DNA from: Solirubrobacterales bacterium
Lineage (GTDB): Bacteria > Actinomycetota > Thermoleophilia > Solirubrobacterales > Solirubrobacteraceae
Direction: 5' to 3'
Assembly: GCA_025963965.1 (NCBI GenBank)
Contig: JAOPZS010000126.1
Location: 1 to 39,826, forward strand
DNA: 39,826 bases
Below, piece by piece: positions 1 to 7,300 of the stretch. The notes under the pieces were generated by a model that saw only the letters and a program-made list of their open reading frames with translations, was not told the origin of the DNA and did no database searches. Position numbers and translations under genes: made by a program. Every line of letters starts with the position of its first letter. Within the stretch, counting starts at the first letter, position 1.

Positions 1-224
1 GTTCCCGGCGGGACCGGCGGGCGCGCACGCGGCTGAGCCGCGGTCACCGCAGCCAGGAGCGTGCGCCCGCGGAGCGCCTGCCCCCGCCGGCGGCGAGCGC
101 GTACAGTACGGGGCCGAGGAGCCGGTCGGCGACGACCACGCCCGTACGGGCGCGGTGCCCCGCCGCCCTCGCGGGCGCTCATGCGCCCCCATCCGCAGCG
201 TCCACCGACCCGACTGAAACGCCC
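1..224. other. Upstream region with no supported gene
   Basis: I find no convincing gene here. The open frames are short, arginine- and proline-rich, and do not look like any family I know. A 45-codon minus-strand frame ends at a stop at 44-46, but it has no clear start and is too short to call. A promoter for the B12-binding protein at 225 may lie here; TACAGT near 102-107 resembles a -10 box but lacks a good -35 partner. Confidence 0.4.
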
Positions 225-656
225 ATGTCCCCCGCCGCCCCTTCCGCCCAGAGCAAGATCCGCGTGGTCGTCGCCAAGCCGGGCCTCGACGGCCACGACC
301 GCGGCGCCAAGATCATCGCGCGGGCGCTCCGCGACGCCGGCATGGAGGTGATCTACACCGGGCTGCACCAGACCCCGGAGCAGATCGTCGAGACGGTCAT
401 CCAGGAGGACGCCGACGCCGTCGGCCTTTCGATCCTTTCGGGCGCCCACATGACGCTTGTCCCGCGCGTCGTCGAGCTCCTGCACGAGCAGGGCGTCGAC
501 GACGTGCTCGTCACGGTGGGTGGCACGATTCCGGCCGAGGACATCCCCGAGCTCAAGAGCCTGGGGGTCGCCGAGGTCTTCACACCCGGTGCGCCCACTC
601 AGGCGATCGTGGATTTCATCCGCGGCGCCGCGGGGCGACGCGCCTCGAGCGCTTGA
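225..656 (+). CDS. Methylmalonyl-CoA mutase-type cobalamin-binding subunit
   Basis: This 143-residue protein is a stand-alone B12-binding domain of the methylmalonyl-CoA mutase small-subunit type. The hallmark D-x-H-x-x-G reads DGHDRG at residues 22-27, so His24 would be the lower axial ligand to cobalt. The later SGAHM (72-76) and VGG (98-100) segments form the rest of the cofactor pocket in this fold. It has no catalytic TIM-barrel domain, so it should work with a separate large subunit that is not in the window. Such pairs rearrange acyl-CoA skeletons, for example methylmalonyl-CoA to succinyl-CoA. The following etf genes fit acyl-CoA catabolism. The ATG at 225 was chosen because homology begins about ten residues later; its ribosome-binding site is weak. 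The exact substrate cannot be read from this subunit. Confidence 0.88.
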   Translation: MSPAAPSAQSKIRVVVAKPGLDGHDRGAKIIARALRDAGMEVIYTGLHQTPEQIVETVIQEDADAVGLSILSGAHMTLVPRVVELLHEQGVDDVLVTVGGTIPAEDIPELKSLGVAEVFTPGAPTQAIVDFIRGAAGRRASSA

Positions 657-672
657 TTGACTCGTCAGTCAA
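657..672. promoter_or_regulatory. Inverted repeat, candidate repressor operator before etfB
   Basis: TTGACT (657-662) and AGTCAA (667-672) form a perfect 6-bp inverted repeat around a 4-bp spacer. It starts at the stop codon of the B12-binding gene and lies 55 bp before etfB. Sites of this form are typical of TetR-family regulators, including regulators of fatty-acid catabolism, which would suit an etf operon. That assignment is inference. A -10-like TAGCAT lies at 686-691, but TTGACT is 23 bp from it, too far for a standard -35 element. Confidence 0.4.
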
Positions 673-726
673 CCGCCCGAGCAGATAGCATTCGCTGGCA
701 ACAGACCCCAAGGAGAAGCTCTGAGT

Positions 727-1518
727 ATGAAGATATGCGTCCTGGTGAAGGAGGTCCCGGACGCCGCCGTCGAGAAGAGGATCGATCCCTCGACGGGGCG
801 AATGGACCGCAGCGGGGAGAAGAACCTCAACCCGTATGACACGCACGCCATCGAGGCTGCGATGCAGATCAAGGAGGGTGGCGCCGTGCCGGTCGAGGAG
901 ATCGTCGCCGTCACGATGGGCCCGGAGAGCGCCGTGCGCGCTCTGCACAAGGCCGTCTCACTGGGCGCCGACCGCTCGGTGCACCTCGCCGACCAGGCCG
1001 TCGCCGGCTCGGACGTCGCGGCCACCGGCTACGCGCTGGCCAAGACGCTGCAGCGCGAGAACCCCGATCTGGTGCTGCTCGGCCAGCAGTCCGATGACGG
1101 CGAGTGCTACACGATCGGCGCCGTCGTCGCCGAGCACCTGTCGATGCCCTCGCTGACGCAGGTGATCAAGATGGACGTCGACAGCGACAGCCTGCGCTGC
1201 GAGCGCCAGGCCGAGTATGGCTACGACACCGTGCAGATCAAGCTGCCCGCCGTGATCTCGGTCGGCGACGCGATCAACGAGCCCCGCTACCCGTCCCTGA
1301 AGGCGATCATGGGCGCCAAGAAGAAGCCGCTGGACACGGTCGGCATCGGCGACGTCGAGATCGACGCCTCGAAAGTCGGCGGCGAGAACTCGGCAGCGCA
1401 GTGGGTCGCCGCGAAGGCGCCGCCGGCGAAGTCGGCCGGGGAGATCATCGAGGACGAGGACACGGGCGAAACGGTTGAAAAAATCATCGCCTGGCTCGAC
1501 GAGCGGAAGCTCATCTAA
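727..1518 (+). CDS. etfB: Electron transfer flavoprotein beta subunit
   Basis: This 263-residue protein is the ETF beta subunit, which binds AMP and forms a soluble heterodimer with EtfA to collect electrons from acyl-CoA dehydrogenases. The N-terminus MKICVLVKEVPD, the NPYD segment near residue 37 with the following helix, and the GQQSDDGE region near residue 120 are typical of the family, and the length is normal. A strong AAGGAG at 711-716 sets the ATG at 727. The gene ends 16 bp before etfA, so the two should be co-transcribed and made in equal amounts. The inverted repeat at 657-672 is the most obvious candidate control site. Confidence 0.95.
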   Translation: MKICVLVKEVPDAAVEKRIDPSTGRMDRSGEKNLNPYDTHAIEAAMQIKEGGAVPVEEIVAVTMGPESAVRALHKAVSLGADRSVHLADQAVAGSDVAATGYALAKTLQRENPDLVLLGQQSDDGECYTIGAVVAEHLSMPSLTQVIKMDVDSDSLRCERQAEYGYDTVQIKLPAVISVGDAINEPRYPSLKAIMGAKKKPLDTVGIGDVEIDASKVGGENSAAQWVAAKAPPAKSAGEIIEDEDTGETVEKIIAWLDERKLI

Positions 1519-1534
1519 GGAGATTCAGAACGAC

Positions 1535-2515
1535 ATGGCAAACATCCTGGTCTACGCGCTGCACTACGACGGCGCGATCAACAAGAACTCCCTGGGTGCC
1601 GTCTCCGAGGGCGCCAAGCTGGCCGCTGAGCTCGGCGGCGAGGCGCACGCGATCCTGCTCGGCGAGAACGTCCCGCAGGACCTCGCAGCATCGCTCGGCA
1701 AATACGGCGCCAAGAAGGTGCTCGTCGCCGAGGGGCCCGAGGGTCTGGCCCAGCCGCTCGTCGACGCGATGGCCAAGGCGATCACCGACGGGGGCTACAA
1801 GTACGCCCTGTTCGGCGGCGGTCTGCTCGGCTTCGAGATCGGAGCCGGCCTGGCCGCCCGTCTCGGCGCCGGCGTGGTCATGGAGGTCACGAACGTCCGA
1901 GCCGAGAACGGCGAGCTGATCGCCGAGCGCCCGATCCTCGGCGACTCGTCGATCTCCGAAGTCAAATACCGCTCCGAGGTGGGGATCGTGATCGGCCGCC
2001 TCAACGCATTCGAGATCAAGGACGCAGGCGGCGCCGACGCCGCGGTCGAGACGCTCAGCTTCGACCTGAGCCCGCAGTCCTCACAGGCGACGATGGTGAC
2101 GCGCGGCGAACAGCGCGGCGCCGACGTCGACATCGAGGGCGCCGACGTGCTGATCGCGGGCGGCCGCGGCCTCGGCAAGGCCGAGGGCTTCGAGCTCGCC
2201 GAGCAGCTCGCGGCGGCGTTCGGCGGCAACTCGGCCGTGGCGGCCACGCGCGCCGTGGTCGACGCCGGGTGGTACCCCTACGCAGCGCAGATCGGCCAGA
2301 CCGGCAAGACCGTCTCGCCGAAGCTGTACCTCGCCGCCGGCATCTCCGGGGCGATCCAGCACAAGGTCGGGATGCAGAGCTCGGAGAACATCGTCGCGAT
2401 CAACAAGGACGCCAACGCGCCGATCTTCGAATTCTCCGATCTCGGGATCGTCGGCGACCTGAACAAGATCCTGCCGAAGCTGACCGAAGCGGTGAAGGCC
2501 AAGAAGGGATCCTGA
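1535..2515 (+). CDS. etfA: Electron transfer flavoprotein alpha subunit
   Basis: This 326-residue protein is the FAD-binding partner of EtfB. The C-terminal half carries the family's FAD signature: VDAGWYPYAAQIGQTGKTV, then GISGAIQH, then AINKDANAPIF and the final GIVGDL. The ATG at 1535 was chosen over an in-frame start 60 bp upstream because it follows AAGGAG (1518-1523) and gives the normal N-terminus MANILVYALH; the longer form would overlap etfB. It lies 16 bp after etfB and only 2 bp before the quinone oxidoreductase, so the three genes form one electron-transfer operon. Confidence 0.95.
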   Translation: MANILVYALHYDGAINKNSLGAVSEGAKLAAELGGEAHAILLGENVPQDLAASLGKYGAKKVLVAEGPEGLAQPLVDAMAKAITDGGYKYALFGGGLLGFEIGAGLAARLGAGVVMEVTNVRAENGELIAERPILGDSSISEVKYRSEVGIVIGRLNAFEIKDAGGADAAVETLSFDLSPQSSQATMVTRGEQRGADVDIEGADVLIAGGRGLGKAEGFELAEQLAAAFGGNSAVAATRAVVDAGWYPYAAQIGQTGKTVSPKLYLAAGISGAIQHKVGMQSSENIVAINKDANAPIFEFSDLGIVGDLNKILPKLTEAVKAKKGS

Positions 2516-2517
2516 GC

Positions 2518-4284
2518 ATGTCCTCCAACGGCTCCAGCAACCACTCATCTCGGGGGGCGGGCGGGAAGGTCGCACCCGCCGCCTTCCCGCCCCCGGTCGA
2601 CTCGCAGAAGGAGTTCATCAAGCGCGGCCTCGACGACGAGGACGAGCTGATCGAGGTCGGCGTGGCGATCATCGGCGGCGGCACCGCGGGGCTGGCCTGT
2701 GCGAACCGCCTGCTGCAGCTGCTGGCCGAGGACCCGGAGACGATGGAGCGCCTGGGGGAAGTCCCCGTGGCGGTCGTCGAGAAGGCCAAGACCTGCGGCG
2801 GGCACAACCTGTCCGGAGCCGTGATGCGCCCCGGGGCGCTGCAGGAGCTGTTTCCGGACCTGAGCCGGGAGGACTGGCGCAAGGAGGGCTTCGCGTTCGG
2901 CGAGGTCAAGAAGGAGGCCGTCTACATGACGCCGACCTCCAAGATCAAGCTGCGCATCCCGCCGCCGCCGCCGTTCAAGAACCACGGCAACGAGGTGATC
3001 TCGGTCTCCGCGCTGGCACGCTTCCAGCAGCGCCAGGCCGAAGAGGGCGGCGCCTACGTCCTCACCGAGACGGCGGCGACGCAGCTCGTCGTCGAGGACG
3101 GCCGCGTCGTCGGCGTGCGCTCGGGCGACAAGGGCAGGGGCAAGGACGGGGAGCCGCTCGGCAACTTCGAGCCCGGCACCGACATCAAGGCGAAGGCCAC
3201 GGTCCTCGCCGAGGGTTGCTGGGGGCATCTGACCGGCGCTGCGATCAAGGAGTTCGATCTCGCCGAGGGACGCGAGCCGCAGGTCTGGGAGCTCGGCGTC
3301 AAGGAGGTCTGGAAGGTTCCCAAGCCGCTCGACCGCCTGATTCACACGATCGGCCCCTGGCCGCTGAAGATCTCCTCGAAGTACGGGCAGATCGGCGGTA
3401 CCTGGATCTACCCGATGAAGGACGAGAAGACCGGTGAGGACCTTGTCTCGATCGGCTTCGTGGTCGACCTCGAGTACGCCGACGCGACGACCTCCGCGCA
3501 CGACCTGCTGCAGCAGTTCAAGATGCACCCGCTCGTCAAGGGCATCCTCGAGGGCGGCGAGCGCGTGGCCTGGGGGGCGAAGGCGCTGCCCGGCGGCGGC
3601 TACTGGTCGATGCCGAAGCTGACGATGCCCGGCGCGCTGCTCGTCGGCGACGCCGGCGGGATGGTCGACACTGTCGCCCTGAAGGGCGTGCACCACTCGA
3701 TCATGTCCGGCAAACTGGCCGCCGAGTCGATCTACGCGGCGCTGAAGCGCGGCGAGAGCAACTTCGAGTCATACGAGCAGGTGATCGAGGACTCGCAGGT
3801 CGGCAAGGAGCTCTACGAGGTGCGCAACACGCGCCAGCCGTTCCAGCGCGGATTCCTGCAGGGCGGCCCGATCGTGAACCTGGCGATCGCGACCAAAGGG
3901 CTGCTGCCGCCCGGCCGGCTGTCCTGGCACCGCAACGACGCGAAGCCGATGTTCATCGGCAAGACCAAGGACAGCTATCCCAAGCCCGACGGCAAATACA
4001 CCTTCGACAAGCTCTCGTCGGTGTTCATCACCGGCAACGCGACGCGAGACGACGCGCCGAACCACATCAGGCTGCAGAAACACGTGCCGCGCGAGATCGC
4101 CGAAACGTGGCGCTGGATGTGTCCGGCCGGTGTCTACGAGATCCCGGAGGACGCTCCCGAGCACGGCGAGGTCGACGTGATTGTCAACTACACGAACTGC
4201 ATCCAGTGCGGTGCGATCACGGCCAAGGGGGGACGCCTGACGACGCCCGAGGGCGGCGACGGGCCGCTCTACCAGGTGACCTGA
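2518..4284 (+). CDS. Electron transfer flavoprotein:quinone oxidoreductase (ETF-QO)
   Basis: This 588-residue membrane-associated flavoprotein takes electrons from reduced ETF and passes them to the quinone pool. The FAD-binding loop GGGTAG is at residues 53-58, followed by a family-typical GGHNLSGAVM. The C-terminal domain normally binds a [4Fe-4S] cluster through four cysteines. Here Cys535, Cys561 and Cys564 are in place with canonical spacing, but the fourth position is Ile567 (codon 4216-4218), so a standard cluster looks unlikely. The start at 2518 follows the etfA stop directly; an upstream in-frame start would run through etfA. Family membership is secure; whether it handles electrons in the usual two-cofactor way is open. 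Confidence 0.93.
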   Translation: MSSNGSSNHSSRGAGGKVAPAAFPPPVDSQKEFIKRGLDDEDELIEVGVAIIGGGTAGLACANRLLQLLAEDPETMERLGEVPVAVVEKAKTCGGHNLSGAVMRPGALQELFPDLSREDWRKEGFAFGEVKKEAVYMTPTSKIKLRIPPPPPFKNHGNEVISVSALARFQQRQAEEGGAYVLTETAATQLVVEDGRVVGVRSGDKGRGKDGEPLGNFEPGTDIKAKATVLAEGCWGHLTGAAIKEFDLAEGREPQVWELGVKEVWKVPKPLDRLIHTIGPWPLKISSKYGQIGGTWIYPMKDEKTGEDLVSIGFVVDLEYADATTSAHDLLQQFKMHPLVKGILEGGERVAWGAKALPGGGYWSMPKLTMPGALLVGDAGGMVDTVALKGVHHSIMSGKLAAESIYAALKRGESNFESYEQVIEDSQVGKELYEVRNTRQPFQRGFLQGGPIVNLAIATKGLLPPGRLSWHRNDAKPMFIGKTKDSYPKPDGKYTFDKLSSVFITGNATRDDAPNHIRLQKHVPREIAETWRWMCPAGVYEIPEDAPEHGEVDVIVNYTNCIQCGAITAKGGRLTTPEGGDGPLYQVT

Positions 4285-4295
4285 CGGCGACGCGC

Positions 4296-4319
4296 CGGCC
4301 GCGGCGAGGAACGCGGCCG
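4296..4319 (+). terminator. Hairpin after the etf operon
   Basis: CGGCCGCG (4296-4303) and CGCGGCCG (4312-4319) form an 8-bp GC stem with an 8-base loop, 12 bp after the ETF-QO stop. There is no T-run, so it may terminate poorly on its own or mainly protect the mRNA end. Confidence 0.5.
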
Positions 4320-4362
4320 CGCCAGCGCGAAACATGCGCGCACTTCGAGTGTTAGGGGGGAT

Positions 4363-4920
4363 GTGAGAAGCACGCTCAACAAGCGGTCGGGGGCCACTCG
4401 TCTGCGGGCACCGGCGCTCGCGACAGCGGCCGGCGCCATGCTCGCTTCGCTGGCGCTCGCCGCGCCCGCGACATCGGCGGCCGGGGGCGGTCAGGCGAGC
4501 GCTGCGACGCCGGCGAAGCCCGTCCAGTCGGCAACGCTCGAACAGTGCCTGACCTCGAGCGTCCAGGCCGAACGAGCCGCGACGTTCTCCGGAGAAATGA
4601 CGGCGATCCCGGGCAGCGCGAAGATGGAGATGCGGATCGAAGTGCTCGAGCGAGCGCCCAGGGAAATGGCTTTCCACACCGTCACGGCGGCAGGTCTCGG
4701 TGTGTGGCGGGTGGCGGCCCCCGGTGTCAAGACGTACAAGTACCTCAAACAGGTAACCAACCTCGCGGCGCCCGCCTACTACCGCGGGGCGATCCGCTTC
4801 CGGTGGCTGAACGCGAGGGGCAAGCTGATCCGCTCGGCCGAACTGCGCACGGCCCGCTGCCTGCAGACGATCCAGGCTGAAGGACCCGTGGCCGGAGAAG
4901 CGCCTGCGAAGCCCGCCTGA
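4363..4920 (+). CDS. Small secreted protein of unknown function
   Basis: This 185-residue protein matches no family I recognise. It starts at a GTG (4363) behind a run of six G residues that can serve as ribosome-binding site. The first 40 residues look like a Sec signal peptide: a basic stretch, a hydrophobic core around residues 17-35 and an alanine-rich cleavage region. The mature part has one cysteine near residue 62 (EQCLTSS) and one near residue 167 (TARC), which could form a disulphide. The middle is a beta-rich stretch resembling generic outer-surface or lipid-carrier folds, but this is too weak to name. It sits alone between the etf operon and rpmE. Confidence 0.7.
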   Translation: MRSTLNKRSGATRLRAPALATAAGAMLASLALAAPATSAAGGGQASAATPAKPVQSATLEQCLTSSVQAERAATFSGEMTAIPGSAKMEMRIEVLERAPREMAFHTVTAAGLGVWRVAAPGVKTYKYLKQVTNLAAPAYYRGAIRFRWLNARGKLIRSAELRTARCLQTIQAEGPVAGEAPAKPA

Positions 4921-4945
4921 CGTGGGTGGGCGGCCCCGCTAGAAT
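4917..4945 (+). promoter_or_regulatory. Probable rpmE promoter
   Basis: CTGACG (4917-4922) and TAGAAT (4940-4945) are separated by 17 bp and fit a sigma-70-like promoter. Transcription would begin about 4951-4953, leaving almost no leader before the ATG at 4955. Confidence 0.55.
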
Positions 4946-4954
4946 CATCTGAGG

Positions 4955-5182
4955 ATGAAGACCGAGATCCACCCGACATACGAGCAGGCCCACGTGCGGT
5001 GCACGTGCGGCAACGAGTTCATCACGCGCGCGACGCGCGCCGAGCTCCACGTCGAGGTGTGCTCGAACTGCCACCCGTTCTACACGGGCCGGCAGAAGCT
5101 GATGGACACCGGCGGCCGCGTCGAGCGCTTCCAGCGCCGCGTCGCCAAAGGCCGCCTGGCGCAGTCCCGGTCCGCCAAGTAG
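4955..5182 (+). CDS. rpmE: Ribosomal protein L31
   Basis: This 75-residue protein of the large ribosomal subunit is the zinc-binding (C+) form of L31. Cys16, Cys18, Cys36 and Cys39 make up the zinc site, within the typical [10 protein letters not shown] segment. Having the zinc form, rather than the cysteine-free paralogue, is the default for zinc-replete growth. The tail is slightly extended and basic. It is followed 4 bp later by the DUF1385 gene, a pairing common in Actinobacteria and Firmicutes. Confidence 0.96.
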   Translation: MKTEIHPTYEQAHVRCTCGNEFITRATRAELHVEVCSNCHPFYTGRQKLMDTGGRVERFQRRVAKGRLAQSRSAK

Positions 5183-5186
5183 AGCG

Positions 5187-6314
5187 ATGGCGGCGCGTTC
5201 GGCCGCTGGGTCGCCGAGTGGGCCGGTCGCAGTCAGCGCCGTAGCCGCGCCGGTCAATGCAGAGACGCGCGACGCGGCAGGCCTCCCCGGCGCCGAGCTG
5301 ATCGACGGCCAGCTGACCGCCATCCGCGACGCGCCGCTGGGCGGGCAGGCGGTGCTGGAGGGCGTGATGATGCGGGGCGTCTCGCACTGGGCCGTGGCCG
5401 TGCGCAAGCCGACTGCCGAGCAGCTCGCCTCGGGCGAGCGCTCCCCCGATGACGCGGCGCTCGGCGAGATCGCCGTCACGACCTATCCGCTGGACTCGGT
5501 GATGCGCCGCCACCGCGTGCTGCGCCTGCCGGTGATTCGCGGCGTCGTCGCGCTCGGCGGCTCGCTTGCGATCGGCTTCCGCGCGCTGGAGGTGTCGGCG
5601 AACGCCCAGCTGCCGCCCGAGGAGCCGAGCGAGGGGGGAGCCACCGAGGACCCTCAAGAGATCCCCAAGGCGGTCTGGTTCGGGACGATCGTGCTCGCCT
5701 TGGCGCTGGCGGTCGTGCTGTTCTTCCTGATCCCCGTAGGCCTGACGAGCCTGATCAAGGGGCAGCTGCACTCCTCGCTGCTGTTCTGGCTGATCGAGGG
5801 CCTGCTGCGGACGTCGATATTCCTCGGCTACATGCTGCTGCTCTCACGCCTGCGCGACCTGCGCCGGGTGTTCGAGTACCACGGCGCGGAGCACAAGACG
5901 ATCTCCTGCTACGAGGCCGGCCTGCCGCTGACGCCCGAGAACGCCCAGCGCTTCTCACGCCTGCACCCCCGGTGCGGGACCAGCTTCCTGCTCGTCGTGA
6001 TGATCGTCGCGATCTTCGTGTTCGCGCCGATCGGGCTGCCGGCCTGGTACTGGCTGGTAGCGACACGCATCCTCGGCGTCCCCGTGATCGCCGGGATCTC
6101 CTTCGAGCTGATCAAGTTCGCCGGGCGCAACCGCCGGCGGCGCTGGGTGCGCGCGGTGATGTGGCCCGGTCTGAAGCTGCAGCTGCTGACGACCCGCGAG
6201 CCCGACCTCGACGAGCTTGCCGTGGCGATCGCGGCGCTTGAGGCGGTGCTCGCGCTCGAGCAACCGGGCGAGCTGAGCGCCGAGGATCTCGTCGGCGTCG
6301 AGGTCGTCGCCTGA
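5187..6314 (+). CDS. DUF1385 family membrane protein
   Basis: This 375-residue protein belongs to the DUF1385 family (YqhQ-like), whose function is unknown. The family signatures are clear: GGQAVLEGVMMRG near residues 52-64, the histidine-rich EYHGAEHKTISCYE and HPRCGTSFLL. Two hydrophobic helices lie in the middle (around 165-190 and 205-225), and two more follow the HPRCGTSF motif. The conserved His/Glu/Cys residues suggest a metal-binding or catalytic role, but none is established. It starts 4 bp after rpmE. In relatives it often sits beside prfA; here a tetR-yceI-reductase module lies between them. Confidence 0.9.
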   Translation: MAARSAAGSPSGPVAVSAVAAPVNAETRDAAGLPGAELIDGQLTAIRDAPLGGQAVLEGVMMRGVSHWAVAVRKPTAEQLASGERSPDDAALGEIAVTTYPLDSVMRRHRVLRLPVIRGVVALGGSLAIGFRALEVSANAQLPPEEPSEGGATEDPQEIPKAVWFGTIVLALALAVVLFFLIPVGLTSLIKGQLHSSLLFWLIEGLLRTSIFLGYMLLLSRLRDLRRVFEYHGAEHKTISCYEAGLPLTPENAQRFSRLHPRCGTSFLLVVMIVAIFVFAPIGLPAWYWLVATRILGVPVIAGISFELIKFAGRNRRRRWVRAVMWPGLKLQLLTTREPDLDELAVAIAALEAVLALEQPGELSAEDLVGVEVVA

Positions 6315-6563
6315 TCAGGCGGCCGGGAGCGCTTCGCCAGGCGGCGTCCTCGGTCGCTCGTGTGCAGAGCACACATCGCTCCCTGCGTCCTTGCCTGGCT
6401 CGACTCCCGGCCGCCTGACCCGGGGCAGGCCCGGGAGTGTTTCCCGGCCGCCTGACCCGGGGCAGGCCCGGGAGTGTTTCGCCAGGCGGCGTCATTGGTC
6501 GCCTGACCCGGGTAGGCCTGGAGTGCCTCGCGAGGCGGCGGCCTGATCCCGGGAGGCCGGAGC
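6315..6563. repeat. Cluster of direct and inverted GC-rich repeats
   Basis: Between two converging genes lies a repeat block. Two exact tandem copies of a 37-bp unit occupy 6405-6441 and 6442-6478. Each contains the hairpin CCCGGG-GCAGG-CCCGGG (6419-6435 and 6456-6472). Decayed copies follow near 6501-6525 and 6541-6563. The 15-bp sequence at 6315-6329 is repeated inverted at 6404-6418, and a hairpin GTGTGC-AGA-GCACAC sits at 6360-6374. The stretch at 6331-6357 recurs with few changes at 6476-6502. It could act as a bidirectional terminator or be a REP-like repetitive element. Confidence 0.8.
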
Positions 6564-6565
6564 GG

Positions 6566-7183
6566 TTAGACCGGCTGGACCTGCTCGGCCTTCAGCGCGC
6601 CCTCGACCAGCACCTGCCACGCCCCCTTGAGTCGTTCCAGGCCCGCCTGGCGGGCGTCGCGCTGGTAGAGGAACAGCCCTGCCGAGAGGCTCGCCATCAG
6701 CGTGTCGGCGAGTACCTCGGCGTCGCACGCCGGGTCGATCTCGCGCAGCAGCAGCGCGACGTGCAGGCGGCTGGCGGCGTAGGGCTCGGAATCGAGGTGG
6801 GCGCCGGCGACTTCCCCGGCCGCGATCAGCTCGGCGTGGGCGTCGAGAAGGTCCAGGCGGGCACAACCGAAGGCGATCAGGCGCTCGCGAGGCGGCGCTC
6901 CCGGGCCGAGCGGCGGCTCGCCGCGGATGAAGCCTTCCTGCAGCTCGGCCTCGTTCTCGCTGAGGACCGCCGTGGCGAGGGCCGCGCGGGAGCCGAAGCG
7001 GCGGAACAGCGTGCCCTTCCCGACGCCGGCCGCGTCGGCGATCTCGTCCATCGACACGCAGCTCGGGCCACGTTCGTCGAACAGCCGCCGCGCGGCGCCC
7101 AGGATGCGCTCACGGTTGCGCGCCGCGTCCGTGCGCTCAGCGCGCTGTGACTGGATGACGGGTAGCTCGAGTGGTTCGCTCAC
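6566..7183 (-). CDS. TetR/AcrR family transcriptional regulator
   Basis: This 205-residue repressor-type regulator has an N-terminal DNA-binding domain at about residues 22-70. The helix-turn-helix reads MDEIADAAGVGKGTLFRRFGS, a near-consensus TetR motif. The C-terminal two thirds is the helical ligand-binding and dimerisation domain, too variable to predict a ligand. It is transcribed away from yceI and the flavin reductase. Two near-identical palindromes in the shared region (7201-7214 and 7245-7258) are its likely binding sites, so it should repress both itself and the divergent genes. It converges on DUF1385 across the repeat cluster. Confidence 0.93.
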   Translation of the reverse strand: MSEPLELPVIQSQRAERTDAARNRERILGAARRLFDERGPSCVSMDEIADAAGVGKGTLFRRFGSRAALATAVLSENEAELQEGFIRGEPPLGPGAPPRERLIAFGCARLDLLDAHAELIAAGEVAGAHLDSEPYAASRLHVALLLREIDPACDAEVLADTLMASLSAGLFLYQRDARQAGLERLKGAWQVLVEGALKAEQVQPV

Positions 7184-7200
7184 ACCTTCATCCTACTAAA

Positions 7201-7258
7201 CGGACCACGGTCCAGTTGTCTGCTACAGTGATTCTACGTTGAAACGGACCACGGTCCG
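7201..7258. promoter_or_regulatory. Twin operators between tetR and yceI
   Basis: CGGACCACGGTCCA (7201-7214) and CGGACCACGGTCCG (7245-7258) share the palindromic core GGACC-AC-GGTCC. Their centres are 44 bp apart, about four helical turns, so two dimers would lie on the same face of the DNA. They flank a TAGAAT on the minus strand (7231-7236), which fits a tetR -10 box, and plus-strand candidates TACAGT and TACGTT for yceI. This is the classic layout for a self-regulating divergent TetR system. Confidence 0.75.
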
Positions 7259-7300
7259 CCAGCTGTGAACCGACCAAAACCCACCGCAAGGAGACGTCAC

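Noticed and set aside
44-180. Minus-strand gene fragment at the left edge
   Set aside because: Only about 45 codons between stops with no start or recognisable family.
61-351. Plus-strand open frame overlapping the B12-binding gene
   Set aside because: It is Arg/Pro-rich, has no family resemblance, and is in a different frame from the clear cobalamin-binding protein.
6405-6478. CRISPR array
   Set aside because: The 37-bp units are directly adjacent with no spacers, and no cas genes are nearby.
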